From Nocardia iowensis (GTDB lineage Bacteria; Actinomycetota; Actinomycetes; Mycobacteriales; Mycobacteriaceae): DNA of 64,000 nucleotides. Positions 39,675 through 48,600 of this stretch are shown piece after piece. A program made the position numbers and the translations under genes. The number at the start of each line of letters is the position of its first letter. Position 1 is the stretch's first letter. The notes beneath the pieces were generated by a model that worked only from the letters and a program-made list of their open reading frames with translations, was not told where the DNA came from and made no database searches. Location: positions 3,782,001 through 3,846,000 of the forward strand of contig NZ_CP078145.1 in the NCBI RefSeq assembly GCF_019222765.1. The letters are read 5' to 3'.

Positions 39675-40877
39675 ATGCGACGAGTACAGGTACTAGGGGC
39701 CGGTGAATGTGGTCTGCCATTGGCCCATCAACTGCTGCGCGGTGGCGTCGCGGTTAACCTGGTGACCGACCGCACCGTCGAGGCGGTGCTGTCTGGCTCG
39801 GTGACCAGCACCCAAATCAAGTTTCCGGCCACCTTGGATCTCGAATTTAACGCGGGCCTCGGTGTTTGGCGTGCCACCGCGCCGGCCATCCTGGGCATTC
39901 GGTTCACCATGGTGGTCGATGCCGAGCCTGCTCTCGGGTGGGCCGGACGGTTCAGCCGACCGGCACAGAGTGTGGACCAGCGGACGGTTTTCGCCCGCTG
40001 GCTTACCGACTATGTTGTCGCAGGCGGACATCTCGACGTGACCAACCTGACGTTGGCCGACCTCGGTCGACGAACCGCGGAGTACGACCTCACCGTCGTC
40101 ACCAGGGCGTCGGGCGAACTCGCCGCGTGCTTCCCGGATGATTCGGCGTGGACGGTTCCGGCCGAGCCGATGCGCAGGCTGGCAGTGCTGTATCTCGATG
40201 ACGTACAGCCCGATCCGGACGATCTCGGTACCTATATCGCCTTGCCCGGACACGGAGAGATCATCTCCTACCCTGGACTCACCGGTCCGCCCGGACACGA
40301 GCGGCGGTGCGAGATGATGCTCATCGAGGCGCTGCCGAACGGCGGACTGGACATCTTCTCTACGAACAGCAGCGCCGTCGAGCGGTTGCGACAGGCCAAG
40401 AAACTCTTCGCGCGATATCTACCGGCCGCACTTGCCGACCGGTACCGCCACGCCGAACTGACCGACGGTGGTGCAACGCTCGTCGGCGCGGTGCTACCAC
40501 GCATGCGTAAACCGGTGGGGACTTTGCCGTCCGGTGTACCACTGCTAGGCGGCGGCGACGTTGTGTGCCGCATGGATCCCGGCGGTGCGCAAGGCGCCAA
40601 CAACGCCGTGCACTGTGCGTTCGCCTACAGCGAGGCGATTCTGAGTAACGCGACGAGCGGCTACGACCGGACTTGGATGGCACAGGCGGCACAGCCGTGG
40701 CTCACCAATGTCGCGACTCCCGCAGCGCGGTGGACGATGGCTGTGCTCGACCCGCCACCATCAGTGCAGGCATTGATGCAGGCGGCTCAAAGCGATGTTG
40801 CGCTGGCCGACGCCTTTGCCGAAACCTTTGCGCGGCCCGCAGACATGGCTCGATTCGTGACGGGCATCCGGCAGTGA
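39675..40877 (+). CDS. StyA-like FAD-dependent monooxygenase
   Basis: 400 residues from ATG 39675, behind GGAAGG. The N-terminal Rossmann motif is GAGECGLPLAHQL (residues 8-20), and the overall pattern fits group E (styrene monooxygenase StyA-like) flavoproteins: LVTDRTVEAVLSG, and a C-terminal GGGDVVCRMDPGGAQGANNA FAD-binding segment. Such enzymes epoxidise or hydroxylate aromatic or indole-type substrates with FADH2 from a separate reductase (StyB). No reductase gene is adjacent. The substrate is unknown. The divergent STAND regulator is a likely controller. Confidence 0.85.
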   Translation: MRRVQVLGAGECGLPLAHQLLRGGVAVNLVTDRTVEAVLSGSVTSTQIKFPATLDLEFNAGLGVWRATAPAILGIRFTMVVDAEPALGWAGRFSRPAQSVDQRTVFARWLTDYVVAGGHLDVTNLTLADLGRRTAEYDLTVVTRASGELAACFPDDSAWTVPAEPMRRLAVLYLDDVQPDPDDLGTYIALPGHGEIISYPGLTGPPGHERRCEMMLIEALPNGGLDIFSTNSSAVERLRQAKKLFARYLPAALADRYRHAELTDGGATLVGAVLPRMRKPVGTLPSGVPLLGGGDVVCRMDPGGAQGANNAVHCAFAYSEAILSNATSGYDRTWMAQAAQPWLTNVATPAARWTMAVLDPPPSVQALMQAAQSDVALADAFAETFARPADMARFVTGIRQ

Positions 40878-40955
40878 CTGGGGCTTAGTTCCACCTCGTT
40901 GCTCCGCTTGGGGTGGCACCTGCGGGGTGAACTGCGAAGTTCCACGGGAGCGCGG

Positions 40956-41159
40956 TCAGCGCCCGATGGAACGGACCGAGTCGGCAGCCCCGTCATAGAC
41001 GGTTTCCGCGAGCCGAGTTCTGGCAGGTCGCCGAGTAAGGTGGTCGATGGCCTGATCGATTGGATCCCTCGCGGATCTAGCTGGAGGAGTGCGGGCCACT
41101 GCCCAGGCGAGACTCGACCTATTGCCGGTGTGGTCGTCCGCACTGAGCGACGGATTCAT
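40956..41159 (-). CDS. Doubtful short ORF in the gap after the flavoprotein
   Basis: A 67-codon frame (SLAWAVARTPPARSARDPI, QAIDHLTRRPARTRLAETV). It reads somewhat like protein but has no clear ribosome-binding site. The rest of the 40878-41203 gap shows nothing else. Confidence 0.25.
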   Translation of the reverse strand: MNPSLSADDHTGNRSSLAWAVARTPPARSARDPIDQAIDHLTRRPARTRLAETVYDGAADSVRSIGR

Positions 41160-41203
41160 GCGGAGGCGTATATGCGCAATCGGTTCATGTTCCGTTCGGC
41201 CCC

Positions 41204-41782
41204 TTAGTAGGCGGAGTAGACGTTATCGATTGATCCATAATTATGTGCCGCATAATTACAAGCGGCAGAAATGTTGGCGATCGGATCGTAAATGTCCCAC
41301 GAAGTGCCTTCCACGTGGTATGCGGCGAATGTTTGGTCTATAACCTGCAAGAGCCCTTTCGAAGGGGTTCCACGCGCCGCATTGCTGTCCCAGAGGTTAA
41401 TTGCGCGAGGATCGCCTCCGGATTCGCGGATGACATTTCGATGGATTCCGTCAAAGCTGCCTGGAATGCCATGCTGATGCAGGATATTTAGTGCTGCAAG
41501 TATCCACCCCTCGAGGGTGTCGGGAAATTGCTGCCGGGCGGGCAGGTGGGAGTGCTCGGTGGGGATGATCGTCAGCCCCCTTCCTGCTGTTCTGTCCACC
41601 ACCTCCGGAGGTCCAAGTTGGTTGGTGGCCTTGATCGCCGATAGCGTGGTAGCTGGTCGGGGCTCAACGGCTGTTCGTGGTTCGGCAGCGCAGACTCCAG
41701 GACTTGTAGTGCCTATAGCGGTAACTAGAGTGACCGCGACCGTTCGAGCAAAACGAGCCGCCGAGCCCGGTGTGCGGTGCAT
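41204..41782 (-). CDS. Secreted lytic-transglycosylase-like protein
   Basis: 192 residues from ATG 41782 (an in-frame ATG at 41815 is possible). A signal peptide (about residues 1-35, ending near VCAAEP) and a Pro/Thr linker precede an SLT-type lysozyme-fold domain: HRNVIRESGGDPRAINLWD holds the catalytic glutamate, TPSKGLLQVIDQTFAAYHV, and DPIANISAACNYAAHNYG. Such enzymes cleave peptidoglycan glycan strands. The arrangement matches actinobacterial secreted SLT proteins. Confidence 0.85.
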   Translation of the reverse strand: MHRTPGSAARFARTVAVTLVTAIGTTSPGVCAAEPRTAVEPRPATTLSAIKATNQLGPPEVVDRTAGRGLTIIPTEHSHLPARQQFPDTLEGWILAALNILHQHGIPGSFDGIHRNVIRESGGDPRAINLWDSNAARGTPSKGLLQVIDQTFAAYHVEGTSWDIYDPIANISAACNYAAHNYGSIDNVYSAY

Positions 41783-41795
41783 ATGAGTTGAATGG

Positions 41796-42171
41796 TCAAG
41801 ATATATCGAGAGCATGATTCTTCCGTATTTCTATATGATCCTGAGTAAATCGGTAGACCGGAGCTTTGGTGATTCGCGCATGTTTTAACGTCTCTCCTCC
41901 GGCGTCTACCTCGAGGAGTTGTAGCGCTACCGCTCCGGAGCTATCGAGCACGTATGTCGCGTGGAGCGGGTAACCCGCCATTCCGGAGGTGGCTCGAAAG
42001 CTGGACGATATCTGGATGTTCTATGTGCAGAATGCCTGACCGAATCAAGTCGCCAGGTGCGTGGGGTAGTACGATGTCGTGGCGTCCCATGTCACATAGC
42101 GGCACCGCACCCACGCGATTAGGCCAGCGGCGACGCTGTGCCCGCAAACAGAATTACTGTCGCGGAACCAT
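41796..42171 (-). pseudogene. Frameshifted hypothetical gene
   Basis: On the minus strand, HDIVLPHAPGDLIRSGILHI and EHPDIVQLSSHLRNGG are in one frame and, after a shift near 41975, TYVLDSSGAVALQLLEVD to HIEIRKNHALDIS in another, ending at 41796. The start region (ATG 42171) also needs a shift. It resembles a small toxin- or effector-like domain, but I recognise no family. A palindromic element lies 24 bp upstream. Confidence 0.45.
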
Positions 42172-42195
42172 CTTCGTGCCTTCAGCGTATGTGCA

Positions 42196-42211
42196 TTCTC
42201 AGTGCTGGGAA
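42196..42211. promoter_or_regulatory. Palindromic operator-like element, copy 12
   Basis: TTCTCA-GTGC-TGGGAA, one mismatch. It lies 24 bp upstream of the broken gene ending at 41796. Confidence 0.6.
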
Positions 42212-42369
42212 TGCGGTGAGCGTTCTCGCCTTTCGACCACCTGGACGTGCTCACTTGCCCGAAATCGGCGCTAGAGCCCGGCATCGACAGACGTTCCACT
42301 ATCCTCGCAACTTGGGCTTGTTTCATTCTCGGGGCATTAATGCCGTTGGCCGACCACCGGTCGAGCTAC

Positions 42370-42640
42370 GGCTGCGACGGTGAGTCATCTGATCATCGAT
42401 CGCGCCGACGGCATCGGCGAAGGCTTGCAACATATTCAGGGCCAACGCCCACCCCCCCGCCACGCTGCCAGCGCCGGAACAGTCCGTAGATCGTCTGCAA
42501 CTGCTTGTAGCGCGCCGGCACGTCCCGTCACGGTATGCCGGTGCGGGTCCGCCACCGGATCCCGCCGATGAGCTCTACTTCGGCGGACTGCCCGTCTTCA
42601 CGCCACGGGGCAGCAACGGTGCCAACCGTGCCTATTAAAC
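42370..42640 (-). mobile_element. IS5-family transposase N-terminal remnant
   Basis: On the minus strand: RLAPLLPRGVKTGSPPK, a frameshift, then LIGGIRWRTRTGIP, an in-frame TGA where Trp is expected, and RDVPARYKQLQTIYGLFRRW, followed by a further shift and LNMLQAFADAVGAID. This is the N-terminal HTH region of IS5-type transposases (usually WRDxPxxYGxWQTVYxxFRRW). The DDE catalytic part and the terminal repeats are not seen. Confidence 0.7.
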
Positions 42641-42645
42641 CTCGG

Positions 42646-42888
42646 TCAGATCCGCGCTCCCCGCGACCGATACGCCGGTAGTGTCAAGGTCTCCTGATCC
42701 CCGCGACTCGGCAGTGTTTCAAAGTAGTTCGTGTCAGCCGGTCTGCCGATCCAAAAGATTCGCTCTACCTGCTTCCGGTCGGCGTTGAAGGTCCTCGTCG
42801 TTGGCTTCCCGGAGCCCGGCTCGGTGACGCTGATCGTGGTGTCGACCGTGGAGGACACGTGTTGCGGACAATCGTACTGGTGCTCCAC
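42646..42888 (-). CDS. Doubtful short hypothetical protein
   Basis: 80 codons reading DCPQHVSSTVDTTISVTEPG and RKQVERIFWIGRPADTNYF. The protein-like sequence supports a real or recently lost gene, but the start is uncertain; an N-terminal part may be broken upstream. Confidence 0.3.
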   Translation of the reverse strand: MEHQYDCPQHVSSTVDTTISVTEPGSGKPTTRTFNADRKQVERIFWIGRPADTNYFETLPSRGDQETLTLPAYRSRGARI

Positions 42889-42974
42889 AGTGGCCTATCT
42901 GCTGAAAAGCCCACCGAGCTCACGAAGCAAGACGAGGCAATTGGATAGATTCGACTGGATCCCGGTGTGGGCTC

Positions 42975-43380
42975 TTGCTGGACGGCTGCTGTGGTGCTCC
43001 TTGCCCTGCCGCAGCTGGGTCGACGCCGCACACCCGCGCAGATTTCACTTGCCTTTCACTTGCCGCCGTCCGGCGGCTGATTACGCTTTTTCGTGGCCTG
43101 TTAGATGTTCATGCAGCGTTGGACGCCACGGAGCGCAGGGTCGTGCCATCGCAGAGTTCCGACGGGCGCCACGAAGTCGTCACGTACTGGTGGAAGATCT
43201 ACCACGAAACCGCTCTGCGATCGACCGCAGGTGTGGGTCGCCGAGACGTGGGCGTTCTTAGCCGTCGAACTCGGAATCAACCGACTCCACCAAAACCACT
43301 CCGTCGCGACCAGATTCGATTTGCAGTCCGCTACGTTACCGCGCCGCACATCACCGCCGTCAATCGGCGAGCTACGCTGA
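42975..43380 (+). pseudogene. Frameshifted hypothetical gene
   Basis: One frame gives AAVRRLITLFRGLLDVHAAL, then SSDGRHEVVTYWWKIYHETA; after a shift near 43220 the next frame continues PQVWVAETWAFLAVELGINR, NHSVATRFDLQSATLPRRT and ends at 43380. The parts join well, so this was one gene. No family recognised. Confidence 0.5.
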
Positions 43381-43399
43381 CCCGACTGTCAAGCACTCC

Positions 43400-43765
43400 C
43401 TAATCAAGGTATTGATCGCAATCGGACGGCGGTGGCAGGAGGATCTCACCGCACCACCATCGTTGGTACGCACAGTCTGAAGTCGAAGGGAAGAGTGGTT
43501 GGCGGCACCGACTTTTGGTGTCTTCGCTGCTCCTGGGACGGTTTTGGCTCCGGTACGTACAGTCGCCGGGCCTGCCGGGGTTATGGCCGTTCTGGGGTCG
43601 TACATGATTCGTCGGGCAGGTTAGATCGGAGGAGACAGCTCGAATGCCTTGTCCGGGGGCCGCATTGGTGTCAGTCGGGCCGAGCACATGGGTGATCTGC
43701 ACCAAACTGGCGATGATGACGATGCTCAGCGTTGCAAGCGCGCGTTGATGTTTGTTCATTCGCAT
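43400..43765 (-). CDS. Small secreted cysteine-containing protein
   Basis: 121 residues from ATG 43765, with GGAAGTG 4 bp upstream. A signal peptide occupies residues 1-35 (LATLSIVIIASLVQI, ending near TNAAPG). The mature part is polar with six cysteines (LTCPTNH, DCTYRS, SRCRQP, DCAYQRWWCG, SDCDQ), suggesting three disulfides. No family recognised. It is one of several small secreted proteins in this region. Confidence 0.55.
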   Translation of the reverse strand: MRMNKHQRALATLSIVIIASLVQITHVLGPTDTNAAPGQGIRAVSSDLTCPTNHVRPQNGHNPGRPGDCTYRSQNRPRSSEDTKSRCRQPLFPSTSDCAYQRWWCGEILLPPPSDCDQYLD

Positions 43766-44476
43766 GTGACACTTCCATAGCCTGGCGGAAATTGAGGGGA
43801 GACGCTGGCAGGCCAAGTCGCTTCGGGGAGAGGTGAGGCTTGGCATCAGCCATGATGGTCCGTTCTCTCGGGCGGGTAGGTGGCCAGGCCGCGCGACCGA
43901 TTGAAGCGCGGTCACCGCGGTGCCAGTTGCTACCTAGAGGTCAAAGGACCGCCGGCCCGTTTTTCGAATCGAGCCGAGCGACATAGACCTCTAGCCTAAG
44001 AGGCGAGGTACCGCGGACGTTCCCACCTCTGGGATTGGCGACGCGGTGTTGTGACGGTCCGTTCCAGGATGGTGGTTCTGAGGCGGAGAACCGCAGCTTG
44101 TGGCGCTGTAGTGAGTGCCCTTGCACGCAGCCGCCAGTGGAGCAGCAGTTCTCGTGGGCGCGGGCGCCGTCCCGGCCGCCGGGTCGTGATTCGCGCACAG
44201 CACAACCGACATTGTCTGGTCGATCGTCCAGGATCGTCGTCAACGATCGTCACGCGTGGCGAAGCGAGCGAGGCTGGAGAAGCCCGGGCTATACCCTTGG
44301 TCGAGTGAGAATCGGGCGGGCCGAGGACAACTCCTCATGTGTGTTCAATTGCCTGCCACCGGTGGAATCGAAATAGGCTTCAGCTGGACGAGCTTTAGCG
44401 CGACAACCAACGAAGTCCTCGACCGCTGACCCGTTTCTGGTGCGGGGTGCAGCACTGATTTGGATGGGTACCAAGC
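43766..44476. other. Intergenic stretch before the second STAND regulator
   Basis: No convincing gene. Open frames in 43940-44300 are Arg-rich and contradictory on both strands. It contains one palindromic element (44020-44035), and no promoter could be placed with confidence. Confidence 0.4.
44020..44035. promoter_or_regulatory. Palindromic operator-like element, copy 13
   Basis: TTCCCA-CCTC-TGGGAT, one mismatch. The nearest genes are the secreted protein (start 43765, 254 bp) and the STAND regulator (start 44477, 441 bp). Confidence 0.6.
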
Positions 44477-47011
44477 ATGTCCGGTTCACGCGGCCACACC
44501 GATATTCCAGGTGGAGCGGGTGCCTTCCTCGGAAGGCGCACGGAGTTACGCGAGATCGAATCGCTGCTGCTCTCCGGAAGCTGTACACGCCTACTCACCC
44601 TGGTCGGACCGGGTGGGATCGGCAAGACGAGGCTGGCGGTGGAGGCACTGCGCAACATACGCGATTCCGCTCAGTGCGCCGTGCATTGGTCTCGGTTGGC
44701 TCGGTTGGCTCCAGGCGCCGATACCGGCGCCATCGCTGAAGAGGTGGTGCGGTCGGCCGTGAAGGCTGACATCGCGGGCCGCTCGGCATGGGACACGCTG
44801 CTGGCTGCGTTCGGTGACGAAGGCGAGCTGCGGTCGCCCGCGCGAAGGGTGGTTCTGCTTATGGACAATTGCGAGCACTTACTCGAAGGCGTGGTTCCGC
44901 TTATTGCCGATCTGCTTGAAGCGCTACCCGGCCTTACCGTTATGGCAACTAGCAGGGAACCACTCGGCTGGGCTGATGAGCGCATCGTTGTTGTGCCGCC
45001 GTTGACGCCCACGCAGGCGCTTGAACTGTTCCGATACGGCGCCGAACTCACGGGGCGGCCTATTCCCGAAGATCCTGAGCAGCGTGCCATTGCTGAACAG
45101 ATCTGTCGTCATGTCGACAACAATCCACTATTCATCCGTTTGGCCGCGGCCCGACTGAGATACCGGCCGCCTGCCGTGCTTCTGCGTGAGCTCACCGGTG
45201 ATCGGGATGACCAACGTCTGCATTGGTCGCACAGTGTCAGCCTGGGCGCGGAAGAACGCCACAGCGGGGTCCGTGATGTCCTTGCGTGGTCGTACCTGCT
45301 GTGCACCGATGGTGAGCGGATTCTACTGGCTCGGTTGTCGGTGTTCGCGGCGGGCTTCGAAACCGAAGCTGTCGAAACACGTGCTAGCGGAGCGGAATTC
45401 GATGCGATTGTTGCCGTGTGCGCTGATCATGCACTGTCGGCGTCATCTGTAGAGGAGATGCTAGAACGCCTTGTCGACCGGTCATTGGTGAGGACCAGCA
45501 TCCGCGGCACAAAGGTGCGATACTTCCTGCCGGAAAGCGTCCGTGTGTTCGCTGCAGAGCGCCTCCGTGACCACCGCGGAGGATCAGACGAGCGGCAGCT
45601 GCGGGCTCGTCACCGCCGCTACTACCGGGACCGGGTCGTAGCGGGCCATACCGTCTGGTACGGGCCGGACGAACAGCACTGGATCGACTGGGCCCGTGCC
45701 GCGGCGGACAACATCCTCCTTGGGATCGAGACCGGCCTCACCGACCCGGCCGAAGCCGTTATTGCCCTGGAAACCGCGACGATACTTATGTCGTTGCGGT
45801 TTCCATACGGAGCGAGTCGCGCGATCACGACGCTGACCGAGCAAGCCTTGGAGGTGACGCGCGACACCGCCAAGATGCGCACCGGGCTCTGGGTCACTGC
45901 CGCAGCGTTCATCGGATGGATCGCGCTGTGGCAGGGCAAGCACACGTACACCGCTCAGCTGTTGGACGAGTGCGTTGCAGTGTGGGTCACCGATTCGATG
46001 CTGCACCGAGATTGGCGAGGCAGGGCGGACCGCGACATTGGCCTGCCCGCTACCGTTGAGCTCACCTGGGGACTGGAGTTGATGGCGATCCACCTCGATC
46101 CTAGGGCGCTCGATGTGTTGGCGCGGGCCCGCCGGAAGTTCGCCGCCGTGGGTGACCGGCTCGGCGAAGACCGGAGCGAACTGTTCGAAGCGTTGGCGTG
46201 TTCGGTCGTCGGCGAGCCGGAACGAGCGCTCGCGCTGTCGGAGCAGCACCTCCACCATGCCCGCGCCTCCGGTGCCGGGTTCGCGATTTCCTGGGCGGAA
46301 CTAGCAGTGGTGCTTGCGCAATCCCGTCACGGTGACCGGCACGAAGCCCTGCGTCTGGGGCGTGTTGTGCTGGAACGGTTGGTTGCTATCGGCGACCGGC
46401 AGACAGCGGGTTGGCTGATTCATTACTGCATGATGGCTCGCACTTACATCCTCGCCGATCAGTTGGCGACAGTGACGGGGGATCCCGACGAGGTGAGGAT
46501 CGCCGCGACGGAGATAGCGACGCTGCAAGGCGGTATCGCAACCCTGCACCGGTCGCTGGGGCTCGCCACCGACAAGGTGCCTCTGGCCGCCGGTGAGACC
46601 CGACAGGCAATCGAGGTGGCCACTCTGGTATTAGGCGAGGAGGGCTATGAAGCGGCCGCCCGGCGCGGGGCGGGATTGCGTCCGGAACGTGATGAGCTGC
46701 AATTATTCGCCCTCGGCAGACACAAGATCGATGAAACGCCGACTGGTCGCCGTGCCGCCCAACCCATTAATTCCCGATGGGAGGAACTCTCACCCGCGGA
46801 GCGCGAGGTCGCGCTGTTGGCTGCGGCGGGCTGGCCGAACAGCGCTATCGCCACCCGACGGGGCAGTTCCATCCGCACGGTCGATGCTCAAGTGGCGAGC
46901 ATCCGTACGAAGCTGATGATCACCGCCCGCTCGGACATCATCTCGCACATCCCGGATGAGCTCGACGGGCTAGTCCAACACGAATCCGAGCGACGGCCCG
47001 CACGTAAATAG
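44477..47011 (+). CDS. STAND ATPase regulator with C-terminal LuxR helix-turn-helix, second copy
   Basis: 844 residues from ATG 44477. Order as in the paralogue at 36985-39585: FLGRRTELREI at 17-27, Walker A GPGGIGKT at 44-51, Walker B VVLLMDNCEHLL near 130, SREPLGWADER sensor region, ICRHVDNNPLFIRLAAARL, a helical TPR-like region, and a LuxR helix-turn-helix at the C-terminus (LSPAEREVALLAAAGWPNS, SIRTVDAQVASIRTKL). Likely an ATP- and ligand-gated transcription factor. No gene is divergent from it within 440 bp, so the target is not obvious. Confidence 0.9.
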   Translation: MSGSRGHTDIPGGAGAFLGRRTELREIESLLLSGSCTRLLTLVGPGGIGKTRLAVEALRNIRDSAQCAVHWSRLARLAPGADTGAIAEEVVRSAVKADIAGRSAWDTLLAAFGDEGELRSPARRVVLLMDNCEHLLEGVVPLIADLLEALPGLTVMATSREPLGWADERIVVVPPLTPTQALELFRYGAELTGRPIPEDPEQRAIAEQICRHVDNNPLFIRLAAARLRYRPPAVLLRELTGDRDDQRLHWSHSVSLGAEERHSGVRDVLAWSYLLCTDGERILLARLSVFAAGFETEAVETRASGAEFDAIVAVCADHALSASSVEEMLERLVDRSLVRTSIRGTKVRYFLPESVRVFAAERLRDHRGGSDERQLRARHRRYYRDRVVAGHTVWYGPDEQHWIDWARAAADNILLGIETGLTDPAEAVIALETATILMSLRFPYGASRAITTLTEQALEVTRDTAKMRTGLWVTAAAFIGWIALWQGKHTYTAQLLDECVAVWVTDSMLHRDWRGRADRDIGLPATVELTWGLELMAIHLDPRALDVLARARRKFAAVGDRLGEDRSELFEALACSVVGEPERALALSEQHLHHARASGAGFAISWAELAVVLAQSRHGDRHEALRLGRVVLERLVAIGDRQTAGWLIHYCMMARTYILADQLATVTGDPDEVRIAATEIATLQGGIATLHRSLGLATDKVPLAAGETRQAIEVATLVLGEEGYEAAARRGAGLRPERDELQLFALGRHKIDETPTGRRAAQPINSRWEELSPAEREVALLAAAGWPNSAIATRRGSSIRTVDAQVASIRTKLMITARSDIISHIPDELDGLVQHESERRPARK

Positions 47012-47647
47012 TCCGCCTGCTGATGATGGGCGACTCGTTGATCGCACCAGTGATTGAGCCATCGGCGGACATTGACGCAGCCTTGAGCGGCCAAGCCAGA
47101 GGTGACCGATCTGTGTCGGAGTCGGGGAGGGGCAGTTTCCACCGATTCTCAACCGGCACTCCTGGCTCGGCCTTGTGGCGAAGGCATCGCCGATTACTAC
47201 GATGTCGCATCCCCAGGTGTGGGAATAGACTACGACTTCGCCTTACGGTTGATGGTGATTGAGCCTGCGGTGGTTCGGCGTGCAGGCTAGTGGGTGAATC
47301 GCTTCGTCATCGTGGTGTTTCCCTCAAGGCGATCGTGCAGGACACCATGCCGAATCTCGCCGCCGCTGATCATGATCGAGGATCAGAGTCACGAGTTGGT
47401 GACACATTCGAACGGGCACTTAGTTGATCGTCACCGGATCGGCGTTCTGCACCATGGTCGCCGGACTGCGCTGCCTGCGGTCCGCACGCAAGCCGGTTCG
47501 GTTTTCTGACTGACATCTAAGTTGCCCATTTCCGTAAGCAGGGGCAGCGCGCAGCATGCATCTACCCTCGCGTTGTTAGGGATCATGAATGTGCTTGCCG
47601 GAGTGAGGCCCCCGGATTGACGCGCTGCCGTCGTCGAGCGTAGAGAA
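47012..47647. other. Intergenic stretch with one operator-like element
   Basis: No convincing gene. A 62-codon frame at 47102-47290 contains the sequence GVGIDYDFALRLMVIEPAVV but has no start signal. Copy 14 of the palindromic element lies at 47210-47225. Confidence 0.35.
47210..47225. promoter_or_regulatory. Palindromic operator-like element, copy 14
   Basis: TCCCCA-GGTG-TGGGAA, one mismatch, within the gap after the second STAND regulator. Confidence 0.55.
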
Positions 47648-47663
47648 TTCCCAATGGTGGGGG
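47648..47663. promoter_or_regulatory. Palindromic operator-like element, copy 15
   Basis: TTCCCA-ATGG-TGGGGG, two mismatches. It lies 20 bp upstream of the ATG at 47684, the same spacing as copies 4 and 11. Confidence 0.5.
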
Positions 47664-47683
47664 TCCATGAGGAGTCGACACCC

Positions 47684-48044
47684 ATGCCAGAACACTTGAC
47701 ACTTTCGATGCGGACGATCGCGCGAACCCTCGGCCTGGCGGTGCCGGACGAGTCTTCGGGCGTATCGGCACCTACCGTTGGTCGCCAACACCACTCCGGG
47801 TCCCTCCTCGGGAGGGACCACCGTGGCCGCGACACTGGCATCCTGAGGAACTACGACCTCTCCGCGCTCCCGCCGGAAGAACGTCGCTCACAGCGGCAAA
47901 CCCAAAGCCGAAGTGGTGCACCTGATCTCCGAGGCAGTTATGGGGAAGCTTGGGATACGTGCCCCGGCTTCTGTACCTGCCCCATGGTTGAGGCAAAATC
48001 GACCGGTCGCGGTCACGATTACCCAACGGCCGCAGACGCAATGA
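47684..48044 (+). pseudogene. Short gene, apparently frameshifted, before a terminator
   Basis: ATG 47684 follows GAGGAG by 9 bp and begins LTLSMRTIARTLGLAVPDES. A different frame in the second half reads NVAHSGKPKAEVVHLISEAV and MGKLGIRAPASVPAPWLRQ and stops at 48042-48044, only 3 bp before a strong terminator. The two pieces are probably one gene with a shift between about 47800 and 47880. Family not recognised. Confidence 0.45.
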
Positions 48045-48047
48045 GAT

Positions 48048-48094
48048 GCGCCCCCGGACACGAGCGATCCGCCCGGGGGCGCCTTTGCGTTTTC
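48048..48094 (+). terminator. Rho-independent terminator
   Basis: A 10-bp perfect stem, GCGCCCCCGG (48048-48057) with CCGGGGGCGC (48073-48082), is followed by CTTTGCGTTTTC. It starts 3 bp after a stop codon on the same strand. Confidence 0.75.
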
Positions 48095-48252
48095 GTACGG
48101 GGTCCCCAGCGTCAGCGATAGTGCACTTGTTGAACGAGCCGTTGCATAGCGGTATGGTCGGTGTTGTCATTGATTCTCGATGTGCATCAAGCGGACCGGA
48201 TCGGCCCGCCGGCTCGTCGTCGTCAGAGTTACTAAGCGGTTAGGGAAAGTTG

Positions 48253-48600
48253 ATGATCCAATCGAATATTTCTGAACGTGTCCCGCGTATCCGCGTTCGC
48301 GTCGCGGTCGCTGCGGCGATCGCATTTGCGCCGCTTGCCGTGCTCGCGGCTCCTGCGGCCGCCGAGCCGGCTTCGGCTAATAGCCAGGCACGCAGCGAAG
48401 GTTTGGATGACGTGCGAGGGCGCGGTGGATGGTGCCACCATGGTTGGAGCTATGACTGGCCGGGCCACGATCGCTGGGGGCGTGGGGGATCGGACCGCGG
48501 TGACGGGAGCCGTTATGGCGGGTGTCGCGGCTACGGCGGATTCCGGGGGACTCCATACGGTCTTGTTGTGCCGCTTCCGAGATCTGGAAGTGCGTTCTAA
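48253..48600 (+). CDS. Small secreted Gly/Arg/Tyr-rich protein
   Basis: 115 residues from ATG 48253 (TTG 48250 precedes it). A signal peptide covers residues 1-40 (VAAAIAFAPLAVLAAPAAAEP). The mature part is rich in Gly, Arg, His, Trp and Tyr (WCHHGWSYDWPGHDRWG), with two cysteines. It probably stays at the cell surface or cell wall. No family recognised. Confidence 0.55.
   Translation: MIQSNISERVPRIRVRVAVAAAIAFAPLAVLAAPAAAEPASANSQARSEGLDDVRGRGGWCHHGWSYDWPGHDRWGRGGSDRGDGSRYGGCRGYGGFRGTPYGLVVPLPRSGSAF

Noticed and set aside
46765..46785. TTCCC-GA-TGGGA sequence
   Set aside because: Spacer is 2 bp, and it is inside the STAND regulator coding sequence.
47654..48121. 155-codon ORF running through the terminator
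   Set aside because: It reads across the terminator stem with low-complexity sequence; only its start region was used for the gene at 47684.
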